A stretch of DNA of 64,000 nt, taken from assembly GCF_029360585.1 (NCBI RefSeq), contig NZ_JAQZSJ010000002.1:62001-126000 (forward strand). The letters run 5' to 3'. Of this stretch, positions 8,207-18,775 are shown one piece after another. The translations under genes were made by a program, and so were the position numbers. The notes under the pieces were generated by a model. That model ran no database searches, was not told the DNA's origin, and saw only the letters and a list, made by a program, of their open reading frames with translations. Source of the stretch: Cohnella caldifontis (GTDB lineage: Bacteria; Bacillota; Bacilli; Paenibacillales; Paenibacillaceae). How positions within the stretch are numbered: position 1 is the first letter of the stretch; the number at the start of each line of letters is the position of its first letter.

Positions 8207-9277
8207 TTAGCTTTTTTGCGTGAACTCAAGCAGTTTGCCGGGGATTTGCGCCAGCGGGACGACATGGTCGACGCAGCCGAGCTCGATCGCCGCCTTGGGC
8301 ATGCCGAACACGACGCAGGATTCTTTGGCCTCCGCGATCGTGGTGCCGGCACCGGACTCTTTGGCCAGGAGCATGCCTTTCGCTCCGTCGGCTCCCATCC
8401 CCGTCATCAAGACGTAATGCCGCTTCACCCCGGAGAGCCGCGCGACGGATTCGAACAGGACGTCCACCGAGGGACGATGGCCGTTGCGCTGGGGTTCCCG
8501 ATTCAGCTGAATCCGGTACTCTCCTCCGTTTTCCGCGACGGTCATATGGAAATCGCCCGGCGCGATATAGACCGTGCCGCCGCGCAGCGGCTGGCCGTCT
8601 TCCGCCTCCACGACGCGAAGCTTGGACAGGCTGTCCAGCCGATCGGCCAGCGATCGGGTAAACTTGGGCGGCATATGCTGGACGACGAGCACCGGATACG
8701 GAAATCCGGCCGGCAGCTCGCCGATCACGGCATCGAGCGCGCGCGGCCCGCCCGTGGAAGTGCCGATGGCGATCAGCTGCCGAACCGATGCCGGCACGGA
8801 CCGGTTTAGGACGGCCATACGAGGCGGCGGGGGAGCGGCATACGGTTCGCGCCGGATCGGCCGCAGCGCCGACGAAGGGGCCGCAGCCGCGGCTTTGATC
8901 TTTTGGCGCATCTCGTCTTTGATTTTATAGAGATCCGCGGAAGTCGAACCGGACGGTTTGGCGATGAAGTCGACCGCGCCGAGCTGCAAAGCCTCGATCG
9001 TTTCCTTCGCCCCTTCTTGCGTGAGCGAACTCAGCATGACGACGGGCACGGGCCGCTCTTTCATGATGCGGGCGAGCGCCTCCAATCCGTTCATCACCGG
9101 CATTTCGACGTCCATCGTGATCACGTCCGGCAGCAGCTCGCCCGCCATCCGGACTGCTTCCTCCCCGTTGCGAGCCGCCCCGACGACCCGAAGCTGCGGA
9201 TCTTCTTCGATCAGCCGCGCGATCAGCTTGCGCATGAACAAGGAATCGTCCACGATAAGCACTTTGGTGTGGCCCAT
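8207..9277 (-). CDS. cheB: Chemotaxis protein-glutamate methylesterase CheB
   Basis: This 356-residue protein has an N-terminal receiver (residues 3-120, phospho-acceptor in TMDVEMPVMNG) and a C-terminal methylesterase domain (about 165-350) with IGTSTGGP around the catalytic serine, a VQHMPPKFT histidine segment, and MTGMGADGAKG near the catalytic aspartate. It removes methyl groups from receptor glutamates, or deamidates glutamines, when phosphorylated by CheA. It is the last gene of the chemosensory operon, ahead of the terminator. GAGGAGAG lies just before the ATG. Confidence 0.95.
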   Translation of the reverse strand: MGHTKVLIVDDSLFMRKLIARLIEEDPQLRVVGAARNGEEAVRMAGELLPDVITMDVEMPVMNGLEALARIMKERPVPVVMLSSLTQEGAKETIEALQLGAVDFIAKPSGSTSADLYKIKDEMRQKIKAAAAAPSSALRPIRREPYAAPPPPRMAVLNRSVPASVRQLIAIGTSTGGPRALDAVIGELPAGFPYPVLVVQHMPPKFTRSLADRLDSLSKLRVVEAEDGQPLRGGTVYIAPGDFHMTVAENGGEYRIQLNREPQRNGHRPSVDVLFESVARLSGVKRHYVLMTGMGADGAKGMLLAKESGAGTTIAEAKESCVVFGMPKAAIELGCVDHVVPLAQIPGKLLEFTQKS

Positions 9278-9303
9278 ACTCTCCTCTCCCGTCTTTCCGC
9301 TTC

Positions 9304-10872
9304 TTACCGGATTTTGAAGTTGGAGACGGAATCGCTCAGCTGTTCCGCCAATTGGGCGAGAGACTGCGAAGTGGCGGCCGTCTCCTCCGCGGCGGCGGCC
9401 GATTGCTCGCTGGCGGACGCGACGTGCTCGACCGAACGGAGCACTTCTTCCGCCTGGGCGGACTGCTCCTCGCTCGCGGCGGCGATTTCGGATACTTTCG
9501 CCGAAGCTTGGTTCACCCGCTCGATGATCCGTTCGAAGGCCGTCCCCGTTTCCCTCGTTGAGGCGACTCCGTCCGCGACGGCAATAACGCTTTGGCGCGT
9601 GCTTTCCTGAATGCCGCGGATGATCGACGTGATCTGCTTGGTCGCCTCCCCGCTCCTCTCCGCCAATTTGCGGACTTCGTCGGCGACGACCGCGAATCCG
9701 CGCCCTTGGTCGCCGGCGCGGGCCGCCTCGATCGCCGCGTTCAACGCGAGCAAATTCGTCTGCTCCGCAATGTCGTCGATGACCTCGATGATCTCCCCGA
9801 TTTTGTGGGAATCGGTTTCGAGCCGGTTCATCTGTTCGCTGACGCCGTTCATCCCCTCGATGGAGGAACGCACGGCTTTCCCTCCGTTTTGGGCGATTTG
9901 GACCGAGGATTCCGACAGTTCCGCGGCTTGCTCCGCGTTGGCGGCGACCGAGCGGATCGCGTCCGACAATTCCCGGAACAATTGGTTCATCGATTGCGTG
10001 GCGGATGCCTGGCTCGTGCTGCTGCCGGCGATCTCCTCCGTGCTGGCCGATATTTGCTGGGCCGCCGTGGACACGTTATGGGCGGATTGCGTCGTGACGC
10101 CGATCAATCCGCGGAGGTTGGCCCTCATCCGGTTCAAGGCCAGCACCATGCTGCCGATTTCGTCTTTGTTTTTGACTTTGAGCTCGTCTGACCTCAAATC
10201 CCCGCCGGCCACCTGCTCCAGCGCGGCGGTGACGGCGCGGACCGGATTCGAAATGCTCCGGATCAGCAAGTAGGCGACGACGATCGTGGCGGCTAACGCG
10301 ATGACCGTGATCGCGGCCAAGACGTCCGTCGCGATTTTCTTCGCGCTCCTGGCTCGGTTCCAGGCGTCGTTCACGAGTTTGTCGATGTCGGATTTGATTT
10401 TGTCGTGGGTTGCCCGGAAACCGTCGAACAGCGTCTTTCCGTCCCCGACCTTCAAACGCGCTTCCTCCAGCTTCCCGGACTTCGCCAAGGCGATTTGCGA
10501 TTCGAAATACTGGTTGATTTGATCGATTTGCGGCTTCGCCTGTTCGATCAATCCGGCCATGATCGGATGGCTTGCCAGGTGGGGCTGGATTTTTTGCAAC
10601 TGTTGATTGACCATTTCTCGCCCCATCGTATAGGGCTGCAGGAAGGTTTCGTCTCCCGATACGAGGTACCCGCGAACGCCGGTCTCTTCGTTCACGAGAG
10701 AGGTCAAGATTTCGGACGCCGCCAGCGAGAGCGGGATCGCGTCGGTCACGATGCTGTTCGTCTGCTTCTCCACCCGGTTCATGCCGATGACGCTGTAGAC
10801 CGCCAGAGCGGCTAACATCACCAAGATCACGGAATAACTCGCGTAAAGCTTTTTAGCCACCGTCATGTTCAT
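9304..10872 (-). CDS. Methyl-accepting chemotaxis protein, CHASE3-like sensor
   Basis: This is a transmembrane receptor of about 522 residues: TM1 (about 8-28), an extracytoplasmic helical domain containing [17 protein letters not shown], typical of CHASE3, TM2 (about 185-205), a HAMP linker, and an MCP signalling domain with the hairpin-tip block [19 protein letters not shown]. It lacks the C-terminal pentapeptide that tethers CheR/CheB in enteric receptors and ends in FKIR. The second in-frame ATG (10872) is used because AAAGGG is correctly spaced for it. The ligand is unknown. Confidence 0.9.
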   Translation of the reverse strand: MNMTVAKKLYASYSVILVMLAALAVYSVIGMNRVEKQTNSIVTDAIPLSLAASEILTSLVNEETGVRGYLVSGDETFLQPYTMGREMVNQQLQKIQPHLASHPIMAGLIEQAKPQIDQINQYFESQIALAKSGKLEEARLKVGDGKTLFDGFRATHDKIKSDIDKLVNDAWNRARSAKKIATDVLAAITVIALAATIVVAYLLIRSISNPVRAVTAALEQVAGGDLRSDELKVKNKDEIGSMVLALNRMRANLRGLIGVTTQSAHNVSTAAQQISASTEEIAGSSTSQASATQSMNQLFRELSDAIRSVAANAEQAAELSESSVQIAQNGGKAVRSSIEGMNGVSEQMNRLETDSHKIGEIIEVIDDIAEQTNLLALNAAIEAARAGDQGRGFAVVADEVRKLAERSGEATKQITSIIRGIQESTRQSVIAVADGVASTRETGTAFERIIERVNQASAKVSEIAAASEEQSAQAEEVLRSVEHVASASEQSAAAAEETAATSQSLAQLAEQLSDSVSNFKIR

Positions 10873-10901
10873 CGTTCCCATCCCTTTTCTTGGTTTCGGA
10901 T

Positions 10902-11693
10902 TCAGACCTTCTGATAGAAAAACGTTTCGGTTGGTTCCAAATCGTATCGGGCGGGTTGGAAGATTTGCTCGGTTCCGCCGATGAACAAGTACCCTCCCGG
11001 TTTCAGCGCTTTGCTGAATTTGGCGTAGACGGCATCTTTCGCCTCATCCGTGAAATAGATCAGCACGTTGCGGCAGACGATCAAATCGAATTGCTGCCCG
11101 TACGGATCGGCGAGCAGGTTATGGTGCTGGAACGTCACGTTTTGCTTGACTTCTTCGGTCACGCGGTACGTCGCGCCCTGCGCCCGGAAAAACCGGCCGA
11201 GGACGGCTTTGGGCACTTCCCGGACGGATTGGGCCGGATAGACGCCTTCTTTGGCTTTGCGGAGCGCGCCTTCGTCGATGTCGGTCGCCAGCACCTGGAA
11301 TTCGTGGCGCCTGAGCGAACCGAGCAGGATCATGGCCAGCGTATAGGGCTCGTCCCCCGTCGAGCATGCCGCGCTCCAGCATTTCAGGGATCGGCTCCGC
11401 TTCAGCAAATCCGGCACGATCTTCCGCTCCAGCACTTCCCAACGTTTGGCGTTCCGGTAAAATTCCGAGACGTTGATCGTCATGTGGTCGAGGAACTCCT
11501 CGAACAGCTTGCGGTCAGCGGCGAACGCCCGGAAAAATTCGCCGAACGTCTTGAAACCTTTGTTATCCCTCAGGCTGATGAGCCGGCGCTTCATCTGGTT
11601 TTCCTTGTAGAGCGACAGATCGATGCCGGTTTTGGCTTTCAGCTTCGTTTTGAACTGCTCGAAATCGAGGTCAGACGCCGTCATGGACGACAT
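10902..11693 (-). CDS. cheR: Chemotaxis protein methyltransferase CheR
   Basis: This 263-residue CheR has the N-terminal helical domain (about 10-75) that contacts receptors and a SAM-binding methyltransferase domain (about 80-260) with [16 protein letters not shown] as SAM motif [11 protein letters not shown], and CRNVLIYF near 205. It methylates MCP glutamates, opposing CheB. No TPR extension is present. It lies between two receptor genes, 12 bases after the upstream receptor stop, with AAGGCGGGA before the ATG. Confidence 0.95.
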   Translation of the reverse strand: MSSMTASDLDFEQFKTKLKAKTGIDLSLYKENQMKRRLISLRDNKGFKTFGEFFRAFAADRKLFEEFLDHMTINVSEFYRNAKRWEVLERKIVPDLLKRSRSLKCWSAACSTGDEPYTLAMILLGSLRRHEFQVLATDIDEGALRKAKEGVYPAQSVREVPKAVLGRFFRAQGATYRVTEEVKQNVTFQHHNLLADPYGQQFDLIVCRNVLIYFTDEAKDAVYAKFSKALKPGGYLFIGGTEQIFQPARYDLEPTETFFYQKV

Positions 11694-11705
11694 GGGAATC
11701 CCGCC

Positions 11706-13298
11706 TTATCGGATTTTGAACTGGGAGACGGACCGGTTGAGGTCTTCCGCCAACAGGGCGAGCGACTGCGCGGTGGAGGCCGTCTCTTCGCTGCTGGCCG
11801 CCGCCTCTTCCGACGCCGCGGATATGCTCTCGATCGAGGACAGGAATTCGCCCGATTGGGCGGCTTGCTGCTCGCTGGCGGCGGCGATTTCGTTCGCTTT
11901 GCCGGCGGACTCGTTCACCATGTCCACGATGTTCTTGAACGCCTCTCCCGTCCGGCGCGAGGAAGCGACGCCTTCGGTCACGGCTTTCACGCTCGTCTTC
12001 GTATTCGCCTGCATGCCTTTGATGATCGAGGTGATTTGCTTGGTCGCTTCGCCGCTCCGTTCCGCCAGCTTGCGGACTTCGTCCGCGACGACGGCGAACC
12101 CGCGCCCTTGTTCGCCCGCCCTGGCGGCTTCGATCGCCGCGTTCAAGGCCAGCAGGTTCGTCTGCTCCGCGATGTCGTCGATGACCTCGATGATTTCCCC
12201 GATCCGGTTGGAATCCTGTTCGAGCAGCTGCATCTGGTCGTTGACTTGGATCATGCCTTCGATGGAAGAGCGGATGACTTCCCCGCCCTCATGGGCGACC
12301 GTCACGGTGCGGCCCGAGAGCTCGGACGCTTGCTCCGCGCTGCGAGCGACGGCGTTGATGGCGTCGGTCAGCTCGCGGAAGAGCTCCGTCATCGTCTGCG
12401 CCGCTCCCGCCTGGGTCGAGCTTCCGCTCGCGATTTCCTCCGTGCTGGCCGAAATTTGCTGGGAGGCGGCGGCGACGCTCTCGGCGGACGCCTGAATGCT
12501 TCCGACCGTCGAACGCAGGTTCCGGATCATGCGGTTGACCGCGGCGGCCAGACGGCCGACCTCGTCCTTCGTCTCGATGTCGAGCGTTTCCCGAAGATCG
12601 CCTTGGGACACCTTGTCGACCACGGCCAAAGTCCGGTTCAACGGCCGGGAAATCAGCAGGGAGATCCAGAAGCCCAGCAAAATGCTCAGCAAAACGGCAA
12701 CGGCGATGACCGCGAGCGTCGTCGCGCGGGTGGATTTGTAAAGCGCGTCGCCTTGATCGTTCGTTTCCCCGGCGATTTTAACGTTGAGCGCGACAAGATC
12801 GTCCAGCACCTGTTGCAGCTCGTCCCCGCTCTGCTTCATTTCTCCCTTCAACAGCACGGCGAACGCTTCCACCTCGTTTTTCTCGTTCAACGCGTATCCT
12901 CGATCGATCAGCTTCGAATACGCTTCCCATGCCGGTTGGAACTTGGCGAGCATTTCGTTTTCCGCATCGGTCTTTTCCGTCGCGTTATACTTGTCGATAT
13001 CCGCCAGCAGTTCTTTTTTGAAGCCTTCGATTTTATCCTTGTAATCGTTGTTCTCCTGATCGGTAACGGCGATATACGCCATATCCCGGATGTTCACGCG
13101 GATTCTCTGGTACAAATACTTGGCGTCCGTCAAATAAACGATCGGCAGCAAGCTGTTGTCGTTCAGGTCGTCCATCGAGCTTTTGATTTTGCCCGTGCTG
13201 TTCAAGCCGGACCAGCCGACGAAAGCCATGATGATACACATGACGACGAATGCGGAGATCAGCTTCATGGATGTTTTCAGGTTTTGGAACCATTTCAT
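11706..13298 (-). CDS. Methyl-accepting chemotaxis protein, four-helix-bundle sensor
   Basis: This 530-residue receptor has TM1 (about 12-32), a periplasmic-type four-helix-bundle domain (about 35-185; 4HB_MCP-like, with [13 protein letters not shown]), TM2 (about 190-210), HAMP, and an MCP signalling domain with the conserved [39 protein letters not shown] tip region. It ends in SQFKIR like the other receptor of the operon. It is inferred to signal through the adjacent CheA/CheW. The ligand cannot be read from sequence. Confidence 0.9.
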   Translation of the reverse strand: MKWFQNLKTSMKLISAFVVMCIIMAFVGWSGLNSTGKIKSSMDDLNDNSLLPIVYLTDAKYLYQRIRVNIRDMAYIAVTDQENNDYKDKIEGFKKELLADIDKYNATEKTDAENEMLAKFQPAWEAYSKLIDRGYALNEKNEVEAFAVLLKGEMKQSGDELQQVLDDLVALNVKIAGETNDQGDALYKSTRATTLAVIAVAVLLSILLGFWISLLISRPLNRTLAVVDKVSQGDLRETLDIETKDEVGRLAAAVNRMIRNLRSTVGSIQASAESVAAASQQISASTEEIASGSSTQAGAAQTMTELFRELTDAINAVARSAEQASELSGRTVTVAHEGGEVIRSSIEGMIQVNDQMQLLEQDSNRIGEIIEVIDDIAEQTNLLALNAAIEAARAGEQGRGFAVVADEVRKLAERSGEATKQITSIIKGMQANTKTSVKAVTEGVASSRRTGEAFKNIVDMVNESAGKANEIAAASEQQAAQSGEFLSSIESISAASEEAAASSEETASTAQSLALLAEDLNRSVSQFKIR

Positions 13299-13331
13299 GG
13301 ATGCGGCACCTCATCGTTTGCCCTGTTATTT

Positions 13332-15338
13332 TTACTGGCCGACGTTCCGATGGAACAGCGATGCGATTTCCAAAATCAGCGCCACGCTTCCGTCGCCCAG
13401 AATCGTCGCCCCGGCGATACCTTCCACTTTGCCGATATAAGCGCCCAGCGATTTGATGACGATCTCCTGGTTGCCGATCAGATCGTCCACCACGAGCGCC
13501 AGCCGCTTCTCCGCCGATCCTACGATGACCAGGGGAATTTGGGATTTCTCTTCCCGTCGGTTCTCCGAACGGAAGCGGTCGTGGATGCTCACGACGGGGA
13601 TGACCTGGTGGCGGATCATGACGACCGGCTGTCCCTGCATGTTCTGGATGTCCCCGCGGGTGACCCTGACGATCTCGGCGATGTTGGACATCGGGATGAT
13701 CAGCGTCTGCCCGTTCACCTTGACCAGCAATCCCACGATGATCGCCAAAGTCAGCGGAAGCTTGATCTTGAAGCTCGTCCCCTCGCCCAGCCGGGTTTCG
13801 ATATCGATGAGACCGTTCAATTTCTCGATATGGCTGCGGACGATGTCCATGCCCACCCCGCGCCCGGATACGTCGCTGACCCGCTGAGCGGTCGAAAAGC
13901 CCGGCCGGAAAATGAGATGGATCGCTTCCCGGTCGCTCAACGTTTCCGCTTCTTCGGCGGAGATGATGCCTTTGTCCGCCGCCGACGCCTTGATTTTGAC
14001 GGGATCGATCCCCGCGCCGTCGTCTTCGACGTAGATGACCACTTGATTGTCCTCATGCGCGGCGCGGATCGCGAGCGAGCCTTTGCGGGGTTTGCCCCTC
14101 TGCTCCCGGATTCCCGGGCTTTCCAGTCCGTGGTCGACCGCGTTGCGGATCAGATGGATCAGCGGGTCGGCGATCTCTTCGATCAACGTGCGGTCCAGCT
14201 CGGTGTCCTGGCCTTCCATCGTGAGTTCCAGCTCTTTGCCCAGCTCTCGGGACAAGTCCCGGATCATCCGGGGGAACCGGTTGAACAGCTGTTCGATCGG
14301 AAGCATCCTGGCCTTCATGACGCTCTCCTGCAAATCGCCGATGATCCGCGACAGATGGTCCGAGATATGGCCGAGTTCGCTGACCGAAGGATCCTGGAAC
14401 CGCCTTCTCTGCGTGCGTTCGACTTGCTGGATCCGCGTCTGGTCGATCACCAGCTCGCCGACCAGGTTCATCAAGTGGTCCAGCCGGTCCACGCTGACGC
14501 GGATCGTCTGGGATTTCGACTTGGCCGCCGATTGCGGATCTTCCATGGTCGGCTTGTCCGCCGCCTGCGGAACGGCCGCCATTTCGGTTTCCGCCGTGTC
14601 CACCGGCTCGGCTTTTACGTCCGCCACGTCCGCCAGCCCCTGGACCTTCTCGCGAATCTCATCGGCCTCTTGCGTTCCGGCATAGAGATAGGTTAAGGTC
14701 AGCGATTCCGTATAGCCTTCTTCCAGGCTCTCGTATTCCGGAGAAGCGAGCAGCACTTCTCCCCATTCGGACAGCATCGTTTGGATGACGTAGGCACGCG
14801 CGCCTTGAATGACGCACTCCGGCGCGATGCCGACGGACAACCAATAGACGCGGTGTCCTTTCTCCTTCTGCTCTTTCACTTTCAAGCGGTCGGAAAGCGA
14901 GAGAACCGGCCGCGTCCATCCGGCGTCCCGCTCCGCCGCGGCCGAGGTTGCCGCTTCCTCCGCGCGGCGTTCGAACGCTTCCAGCGCCTTCACGTTGTCC
15001 GAGATGTCCGCCCGGGGCGCGTCGGAATCCACGATGCCGTTCTTGAGCAGTTTCAGGTTGTCGAGCGAACGGAACAGAAGGTCGATCAGCTCCGGCGTCA
15101 CCGCGGTTTTCTTGGCCCTGACCCGATCCAGCAGATGCTCCATGCGGTGGGTGAGCTGTTTCATTTCTTCATATCCCATGGCCGCGGACGAGCCCTTTAG
15201 CGTATGGGCGGCGCGGAACAAGCTCTGGACGGCGTCATCCGAACCGCCTTCCCGCTCCAGCTTCAAGATGAACTCGTCCATCAGCTGAAGCTGTTCTTCC
15301 AATTCCTCCAGGAAAACCTCTTTATATTCGTTCAGCAT
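13332..15338 (-). CDS. cheA: Chemotaxis histidine kinase CheA
   Basis: This encodes 668 residues with the standard five-domain order: P1 histidine phosphotransfer with AAHTLKGSSAAMG (phospho-His near 46), a P2-like response-regulator docking domain (about 150-240), P3 dimerisation helices (about 275-335), a P4 HATPase with RNAVDHG and GRGVGMD, and a P5 CheW-like receptor-coupling domain. It phosphorylates CheY and CheB in response to receptor state. The ATG at 15338 has a perfect AAGGAGG; the longer reading frame has none. The gene starts 10 bases after the cheW stop. Confidence 0.95.
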   Translation of the reverse strand: MLNEYKEVFLEELEEQLQLMDEFILKLEREGGSDDAVQSLFRAAHTLKGSSAAMGYEEMKQLTHRMEHLLDRVRAKKTAVTPELIDLLFRSLDNLKLLKNGIVDSDAPRADISDNVKALEAFERRAEEAATSAAAERDAGWTRPVLSLSDRLKVKEQKEKGHRVYWLSVGIAPECVIQGARAYVIQTMLSEWGEVLLASPEYESLEEGYTESLTLTYLYAGTQEADEIREKVQGLADVADVKAEPVDTAETEMAAVPQAADKPTMEDPQSAAKSKSQTIRVSVDRLDHLMNLVGELVIDQTRIQQVERTQRRRFQDPSVSELGHISDHLSRIIGDLQESVMKARMLPIEQLFNRFPRMIRDLSRELGKELELTMEGQDTELDRTLIEEIADPLIHLIRNAVDHGLESPGIREQRGKPRKGSLAIRAAHEDNQVVIYVEDDGAGIDPVKIKASAADKGIISAEEAETLSDREAIHLIFRPGFSTAQRVSDVSGRGVGMDIVRSHIEKLNGLIDIETRLGEGTSFKIKLPLTLAIIVGLLVKVNGQTLIIPMSNIAEIVRVTRGDIQNMQGQPVVMIRHQVIPVVSIHDRFRSENRREEKSQIPLVIVGSAEKRLALVVDDLIGNQEIVIKSLGAYIGKVEGIAGATILGDGSVALILEIASLFHRNVGQ

Positions 15339-15348
15339 GGCGGCCTCC

Positions 15349-15777
15349 TTATTCGTGAAGCAGCACTTCATCGAGGCGGAGAATGCCGACGAGCCCGCCT
15401 GCCGTCAGTCCGATCCCGACGAAAAAGTTGCCGTCGATGCCGCCGACCCGATCCGGAGGCGGCTGAATGTCGGAGAACGTCGCCACTTTGTTGACGCGAT
15501 CGACGATGATGCCGACCGTGTCCTCGAGATGGTTGACGACCACGATCCGGGTCGATTTCTCGGCAGGCGCTTCTTCCATGCCGAACAGTTTCCTCAGGCT
15601 GAGAACCGGAACGATTTTCCCTCGAAGGTTGATCACGCCTTTGACGTACGGTTTCACGCTGGGGATCTGCGTGATTTCCTGCATCTTGATGATTTCGTGG
15701 ATATCGTGGATCCGAATGGCGTATTGTTCCGCTTCGATTCCGAACTCGACGTACTGGTCCTTTTCCGTCGCTTGCAT
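15349..15777 (-). CDS. cheW: Chemotaxis coupling protein CheW
   Basis: This 142-residue CheW couples receptors to CheA. Its single SH3-like CheW domain includes YVEFGIEAEQYAI, IKMQEITQIPSVKPYVKGVINLRGKIVPVL and VGIIVDRVNKV, all hallmark segments. The start at 15777 is set by an AAAGAGGG site; the open frame upstream to 15867 overlaps the preceding receptor gene and is not coding. It sits between a receptor gene and cheA. Confidence 0.94.
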   Translation of the reverse strand: MQATEKDQYVEFGIEAEQYAIRIHDIHEIIKMQEITQIPSVKPYVKGVINLRGKIVPVLSLRKLFGMEEAPAEKSTRIVVVNHLEDTVGIIVDRVNKVATFSDIQPPPDRVGGIDGNFFVGIGLTAGGLVGILRLDEVLLHE

Positions 15778-15808
15778 GGTCGCACCCTCTTTGATGGAAT
15801 TCGCTTCG

Positions 15809-17653
15809 TTATCGTTTGACCTTGAAAACCGACGCCGACGCGTGCAGCTTTTCGGCGAGTACGGCAAGCGTCTGGGACGTGGCGGCCGTTTCTTCCGAAG
15901 CCGCTGCCGCTTCTTCGGCGGCAGCCGAAATATTCTCGATGGAACGCATCACTTCATCCGACTGCGCGGCCTGCTCCTCGCTCGCGGCGGCGATTTCCCC
16001 GACCTTGTGCTCGGTCTCGGAAACCATGGCGATGATGCGGTCGAACGCTTCCCCGGTTTCCCGCGTCTGGCTGACCCCGCTGGTGACCGCCGTTACGCTC
16101 TTGTGCGTGTTCTCTTGCATTTCCTTGATGATCGACGTAATCTGCTTGGTCGCTTCGCCGCTCCGTTCCGCGAGCTTCCGCACTTCGTCGGCGACGACGG
16201 CGAATCCCCTGCCTTGTTCGCCGGCACGGGCCGCTTCGATCGCCGCGTTGAGTGCCAGCAGGTTGGTCTGTTCGGCGATATCGTCGATCACTTCGATGAT
16301 TTCCCCGATCTTGGCGGAGTCCGACTCCAACCGTTCCATTTGGGTCCCGACCTGTCCCATGCTTTCGATGGACTTCCGCACGACATCCCCGCCTTCCAAG
16401 GCGATCGCGGACGTCTGGGAAGCCAGCCTGGCGGCTTCTTCCGCGCTGGATGCCACGGCCGCCACGGCCAAAGACAACTCGCCGAATCGCTCCTGCATGT
16501 GCTGGACGGCTTCGGACTGCATGTTCATTCCGCCGGCGATTTCCTCGGTGCTGGCCGAGATTTGTTCAGATGACGCGGCGACGCTTTCCGACGTATGCAC
16601 GATCTCCCCGATCAGATCCCTCAGCTTGCCCGCCATGGCGTTGACCGAAGCGGAAAGCCGCCCCAGCTCGTCCCGGCTGCGGACCGGAACCTCCTCCGAC
16701 AAGTCGCCCTCCGCGATTTTCCCCGTCGCATCCATCAAGCGGCTGAGTGGCTGCGTGATCGAACGGACGATCCACACCGTGAGCAGCGCTCCGACCATGA
16801 CGAAAATGACGATGACGATCACGGTGGTATACAGGATGGAGCGGGTCGCGTCCGCGATTTCGCTTGTCTCGATCGCTCCGACGATTTTCCAGCCGGTCGT
16901 CTCGTTGGTCAGGAATACCGCTTTTTTGGCGCTTCCGTTTAAGGCGTAATTCAGCGTTCCGGAATCTTTCTCGTAAAATTTCGGGACGTGGGGGCTTTCG
17001 TTCGGCGTCCCGGGCTTCGCGGTCGGATGCGTGACGTACTTCCGGCTTTTGTCCAAAATGAAGACATAGCCTTTTTTCCCCACTTTGATTTGGTTGATCT
17101 GCTTGGATAAGCTGGCCAGGTTGATGGTGACGCCGACCACGCCGGAACCGTCGGCGGCGGCTTCGGACGTCACGACGATCACGGAGCCTTTTCCGTCCGC
17201 CGAAATCATCGGATCGTTCACGACCGCACGGCCGTTATTCTGCATCGCGGCGGGATACCAAGCCCGGGTGCGGGGATCGAATCCTTCCTCCATGGCCTTG
17301 AACGGATAAATGAGGAACTTCCCCGTTTCCGTCGCGTAGAAGGCGTTGTCGAGCTGCGGCTTCACCGCTTTGAACGGTTCCAGGATGCGGTCGGCTTCCG
17401 CGGTCTGATCGCCGGCAACCATCGTGCCCTTGACCGATTTCGCCAAATAATCGGCGTCGGCCAAGCCGGATTGGATCAACTCGTTGATTTGGTTATTCAC
17501 GGTCTGCACGTTCTGCATCGCGTTCGTTTCGATTTCCGCGGATACTTTGTCCGCCGCGCTTTGATAGGAGAACCATCCGATCGCGGCGCTGGGCAAAATC
17601 AGAATGACTAGGCAAACGAGAATCAATCGGGTTCTTACGGTCCAATTCCACAT
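15809..17653 (-). CDS. Methyl-accepting chemotaxis protein, dCache sensor
   Basis: This 614-residue receptor has TM1 (about 10-30), a large extracellular dCache_1-type domain (about 35-275) with [11 protein letters not shown] and [18 protein letters not shown]2 (about 280-300), HAMP, and an MCP signalling domain. dCache receptors usually bind amino acids or other small organic ligands directly; which one is not visible here. The C-terminus is SASVFKVKR. It is third in the operon, after cheX and cheY, and well separated by sensor type from the two other receptors. Confidence 0.92.
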   Translation of the reverse strand: MWNWTVRTRLILVCLVILILPSAAIGWFSYQSAADKVSAEIETNAMQNVQTVNNQINELIQSGLADADYLAKSVKGTMVAGDQTAEADRILEPFKAVKPQLDNAFYATETGKFLIYPFKAMEEGFDPRTRAWYPAAMQNNGRAVVNDPMISADGKGSVIVVTSEAAADGSGVVGVTINLASLSKQINQIKVGKKGYVFILDKSRKYVTHPTAKPGTPNESPHVPKFYEKDSGTLNYALNGSAKKAVFLTNETTGWKIVGAIETSEIADATRSILYTTVIVIVIFVMVGALLTVWIVRSITQPLSRLMDATGKIAEGDLSEEVPVRSRDELGRLSASVNAMAGKLRDLIGEIVHTSESVAASSEQISASTEEIAGGMNMQSEAVQHMQERFGELSLAVAAVASSAEEAARLASQTSAIALEGGDVVRKSIESMGQVGTQMERLESDSAKIGEIIEVIDDIAEQTNLLALNAAIEAARAGEQGRGFAVVADEVRKLAERSGEATKQITSIIKEMQENTHKSVTAVTSGVSQTRETGEAFDRIIAMVSETEHKVGEIAAASEEQAAQSDEVMRSIENISAAAEEAAAASEETAATSQTLAVLAEKLHASASVFKVKR

Positions 17654-17663
17654 GAATTTTCCT

Positions 17664-18023
17664 TCACCCCACGAGTTTTTGAATCGATTCGAGCACGCGT
17701 TCTTCCTGGAACGGCTTCACGATGAAGTCCCGCGCCCCGGCCTGGATCGCCTGCACGATCATGCCTTGCTGTCCCATCGCGGAACACATGATGATCTTCG
17801 CTGCAGGATCCGAAGAAACGATCTTTTTGACCGCCTCGATCCCTTCCATGACCGGCATGGTGATGTCCATCGTGACGAGGTCGGGCTTCAAGGCCGCGTA
17901 TTGATCGACGGCTACGGCGCCGTTCTCGGCTTCGCCGACCACCTCGTGTCCCCCTTTGACCAATATGGACTTCAGCATCATCCTCATGAACGCCGCATCG
18001 TCGACTACCAGCACTTTCGCCAT
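17664..18023 (-). CDS. cheY: Chemotaxis response regulator CheY
   Basis: This is a stand-alone 119-residue receiver: [11 protein letters not shown] (acidic pocket), [14 protein letters not shown] (phospho-Asp near 54), the CSAMGQQ threonine/serine-switch region, and KPFQ (conserved lysine near 103). It is the CheA phosphate acceptor that acts on the flagellar switch, or on another output if this array is not motility-linked. The ATG at 18023 is chosen because AGGAG lies 9 bases upstream; the TTG at 18032 would overlap cheX. Confidence 0.92.
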   Translation of the reverse strand: MAKVLVVDDAAFMRMMLKSILVKGGHEVVGEAENGAVAVDQYAALKPDLVTMDITMPVMEGIEAVKKIVSSDPAAKIIMCSAMGQQGMIVQAIQAGARDFIVKPFQEERVLESIQKLVG

Positions 18024-18024
18024 G

Positions 18025-18489
18025 TTAAGCAACTCCTTGGTCGTTAATTTTCACGATGAGGTTTAACTCTCCGCCGGGGTCCAGCGTCAGCGGAATCCGG
18101 AACCCCTGTTCGAATCCGTACAATTGCAGCTGTCCGCGCATCACCGCCGGCGGCGTGATGTCGATCCTTTTCCCTATGCCGGCTACCAGCGTGGCCGCGT
18201 TGCCCGCGACCATATTCCCCAATTCGCCGACGAAGCTGTGCAGCATCTCGCCATCCAGCGGCATGCCGAACATGCTCGCCCCCAATTGACCGAATGCGGC
18301 GTCGCCTCCCTGAAGGACCACTTGTCCATGGAAGTCGCCGGTAATCCCGACCATAACGCCGATGTCGTTCAACGCAACCGCATCCTCCACCGGATGGGCT
18401 TCACCCGGCGTGACGGTCTGGGGTACGACCTGCCGGATGGACGCGACCAGACTATCGATCAAAGCCTGATTTTCCGAACTCAGATTCAT
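18025..18489 (-). CDS. cheX: CheX/CheC-family CheY-P phosphatase
   Basis: This 154-residue protein has the CheX-like fold: an N-terminal helix, VGITGDFHGQVVLQG, and the active-site helix SFVGELGNMVAGNAATLVAG with the E-x2-N pair (about 90-95) that positions water for CheY-P hydrolysis. It is the first gene of the chemosensory operon and directly precedes cheY. It supplies the signal-termination step otherwise given by CheC or CheZ. AGAGG precedes the ATG. Confidence 0.85.
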   Translation of the reverse strand: MNLSSENQALIDSLVASIRQVVPQTVTPGEAHPVEDAVALNDIGVMVGITGDFHGQVVLQGGDAAFGQLGASMFGMPLDGEMLHSFVGELGNMVAGNAATLVAGIGKRIDITPPAVMRGQLQLYGFEQGFRIPLTLDPGGELNLIVKINDQGVA

Positions 18490-18508
18490 ATCCGCCTCTC
18501 GCTTCTGG

Positions 18509-18518
18509 GTCTATAGAC
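18509..18518. promoter_or_regulatory. Palindrome in the leader of the chemosensory operon
   Basis: GTCTATAGAC is a perfect 10-bp palindrome 20 bases before the cheX start. A related imperfect palindrome lies upstream of the PAS kinase gene at 22943-22958, and a half copy (GGGTCTATG) lies at 18574-18582. The minus-strand leader also holds TTGACA around 18537-18542, but no well-spaced -10 is clear. Confidence 0.35.
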
Positions 18519-18668
18519 TCATATTTCCGACCCTGATATGTCAACGTTTGGAACTCATAATGATCATAGTGCTGGGTCTATGTTCCTGTAACCGAAAATC
18601 GATTGCGCGGTCGCGCAAATTTTTTGCGGAATTTTGTCGAAAATTGGATGTTTATGATGCGGGTACGC

Positions 18669-18699
18669 GAAAAAAGCCTCTCCGAAGGGGAAGAGGCTT
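18669..18699 (-). terminator. Intrinsic terminator of the kinase/NarL operon
   Basis: On the minus strand AAGCCTCT...AGAGGCTT forms a stem (18675-18699) followed by TTTTTT. It lies about 70 bases past the NarL-type regulator stop. The remaining 270-base gap up to cheX holds this terminator and the palindrome and no other gene. Confidence 0.8.
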
Positions 18700-18738
18700 G
18701 CCGAGTTACGCTATGGGGAGGAACATGTCGGGAAAAGG

Positions 18739-18775
18739 ACGGAGGGTTAACGGAGGGTTAACGGAGGGTTAACGG
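18739..18775. repeat. Three tandem 11-bp repeats across a stop codon
   Basis: ACGGAGGGTTA is repeated exactly three times (18739-18749, 18750-18760, 18761-18771) with a partial fourth copy. The last full copy contains the TAA stop of the NarL-type regulator gene. Because 11 is not a multiple of 3, copy-number change on the downstream side would leave the first stop intact. Confidence 0.85.

Noticed and set aside
10890..14696. 1,268-codon open frame on the plus strand
   Set aside because: It is antisense to cheR, a receptor gene and cheA. The product is rich in Arg, His, Asp and Gln as expected for the complement of high-GC coding DNA, with no recognisable domain.
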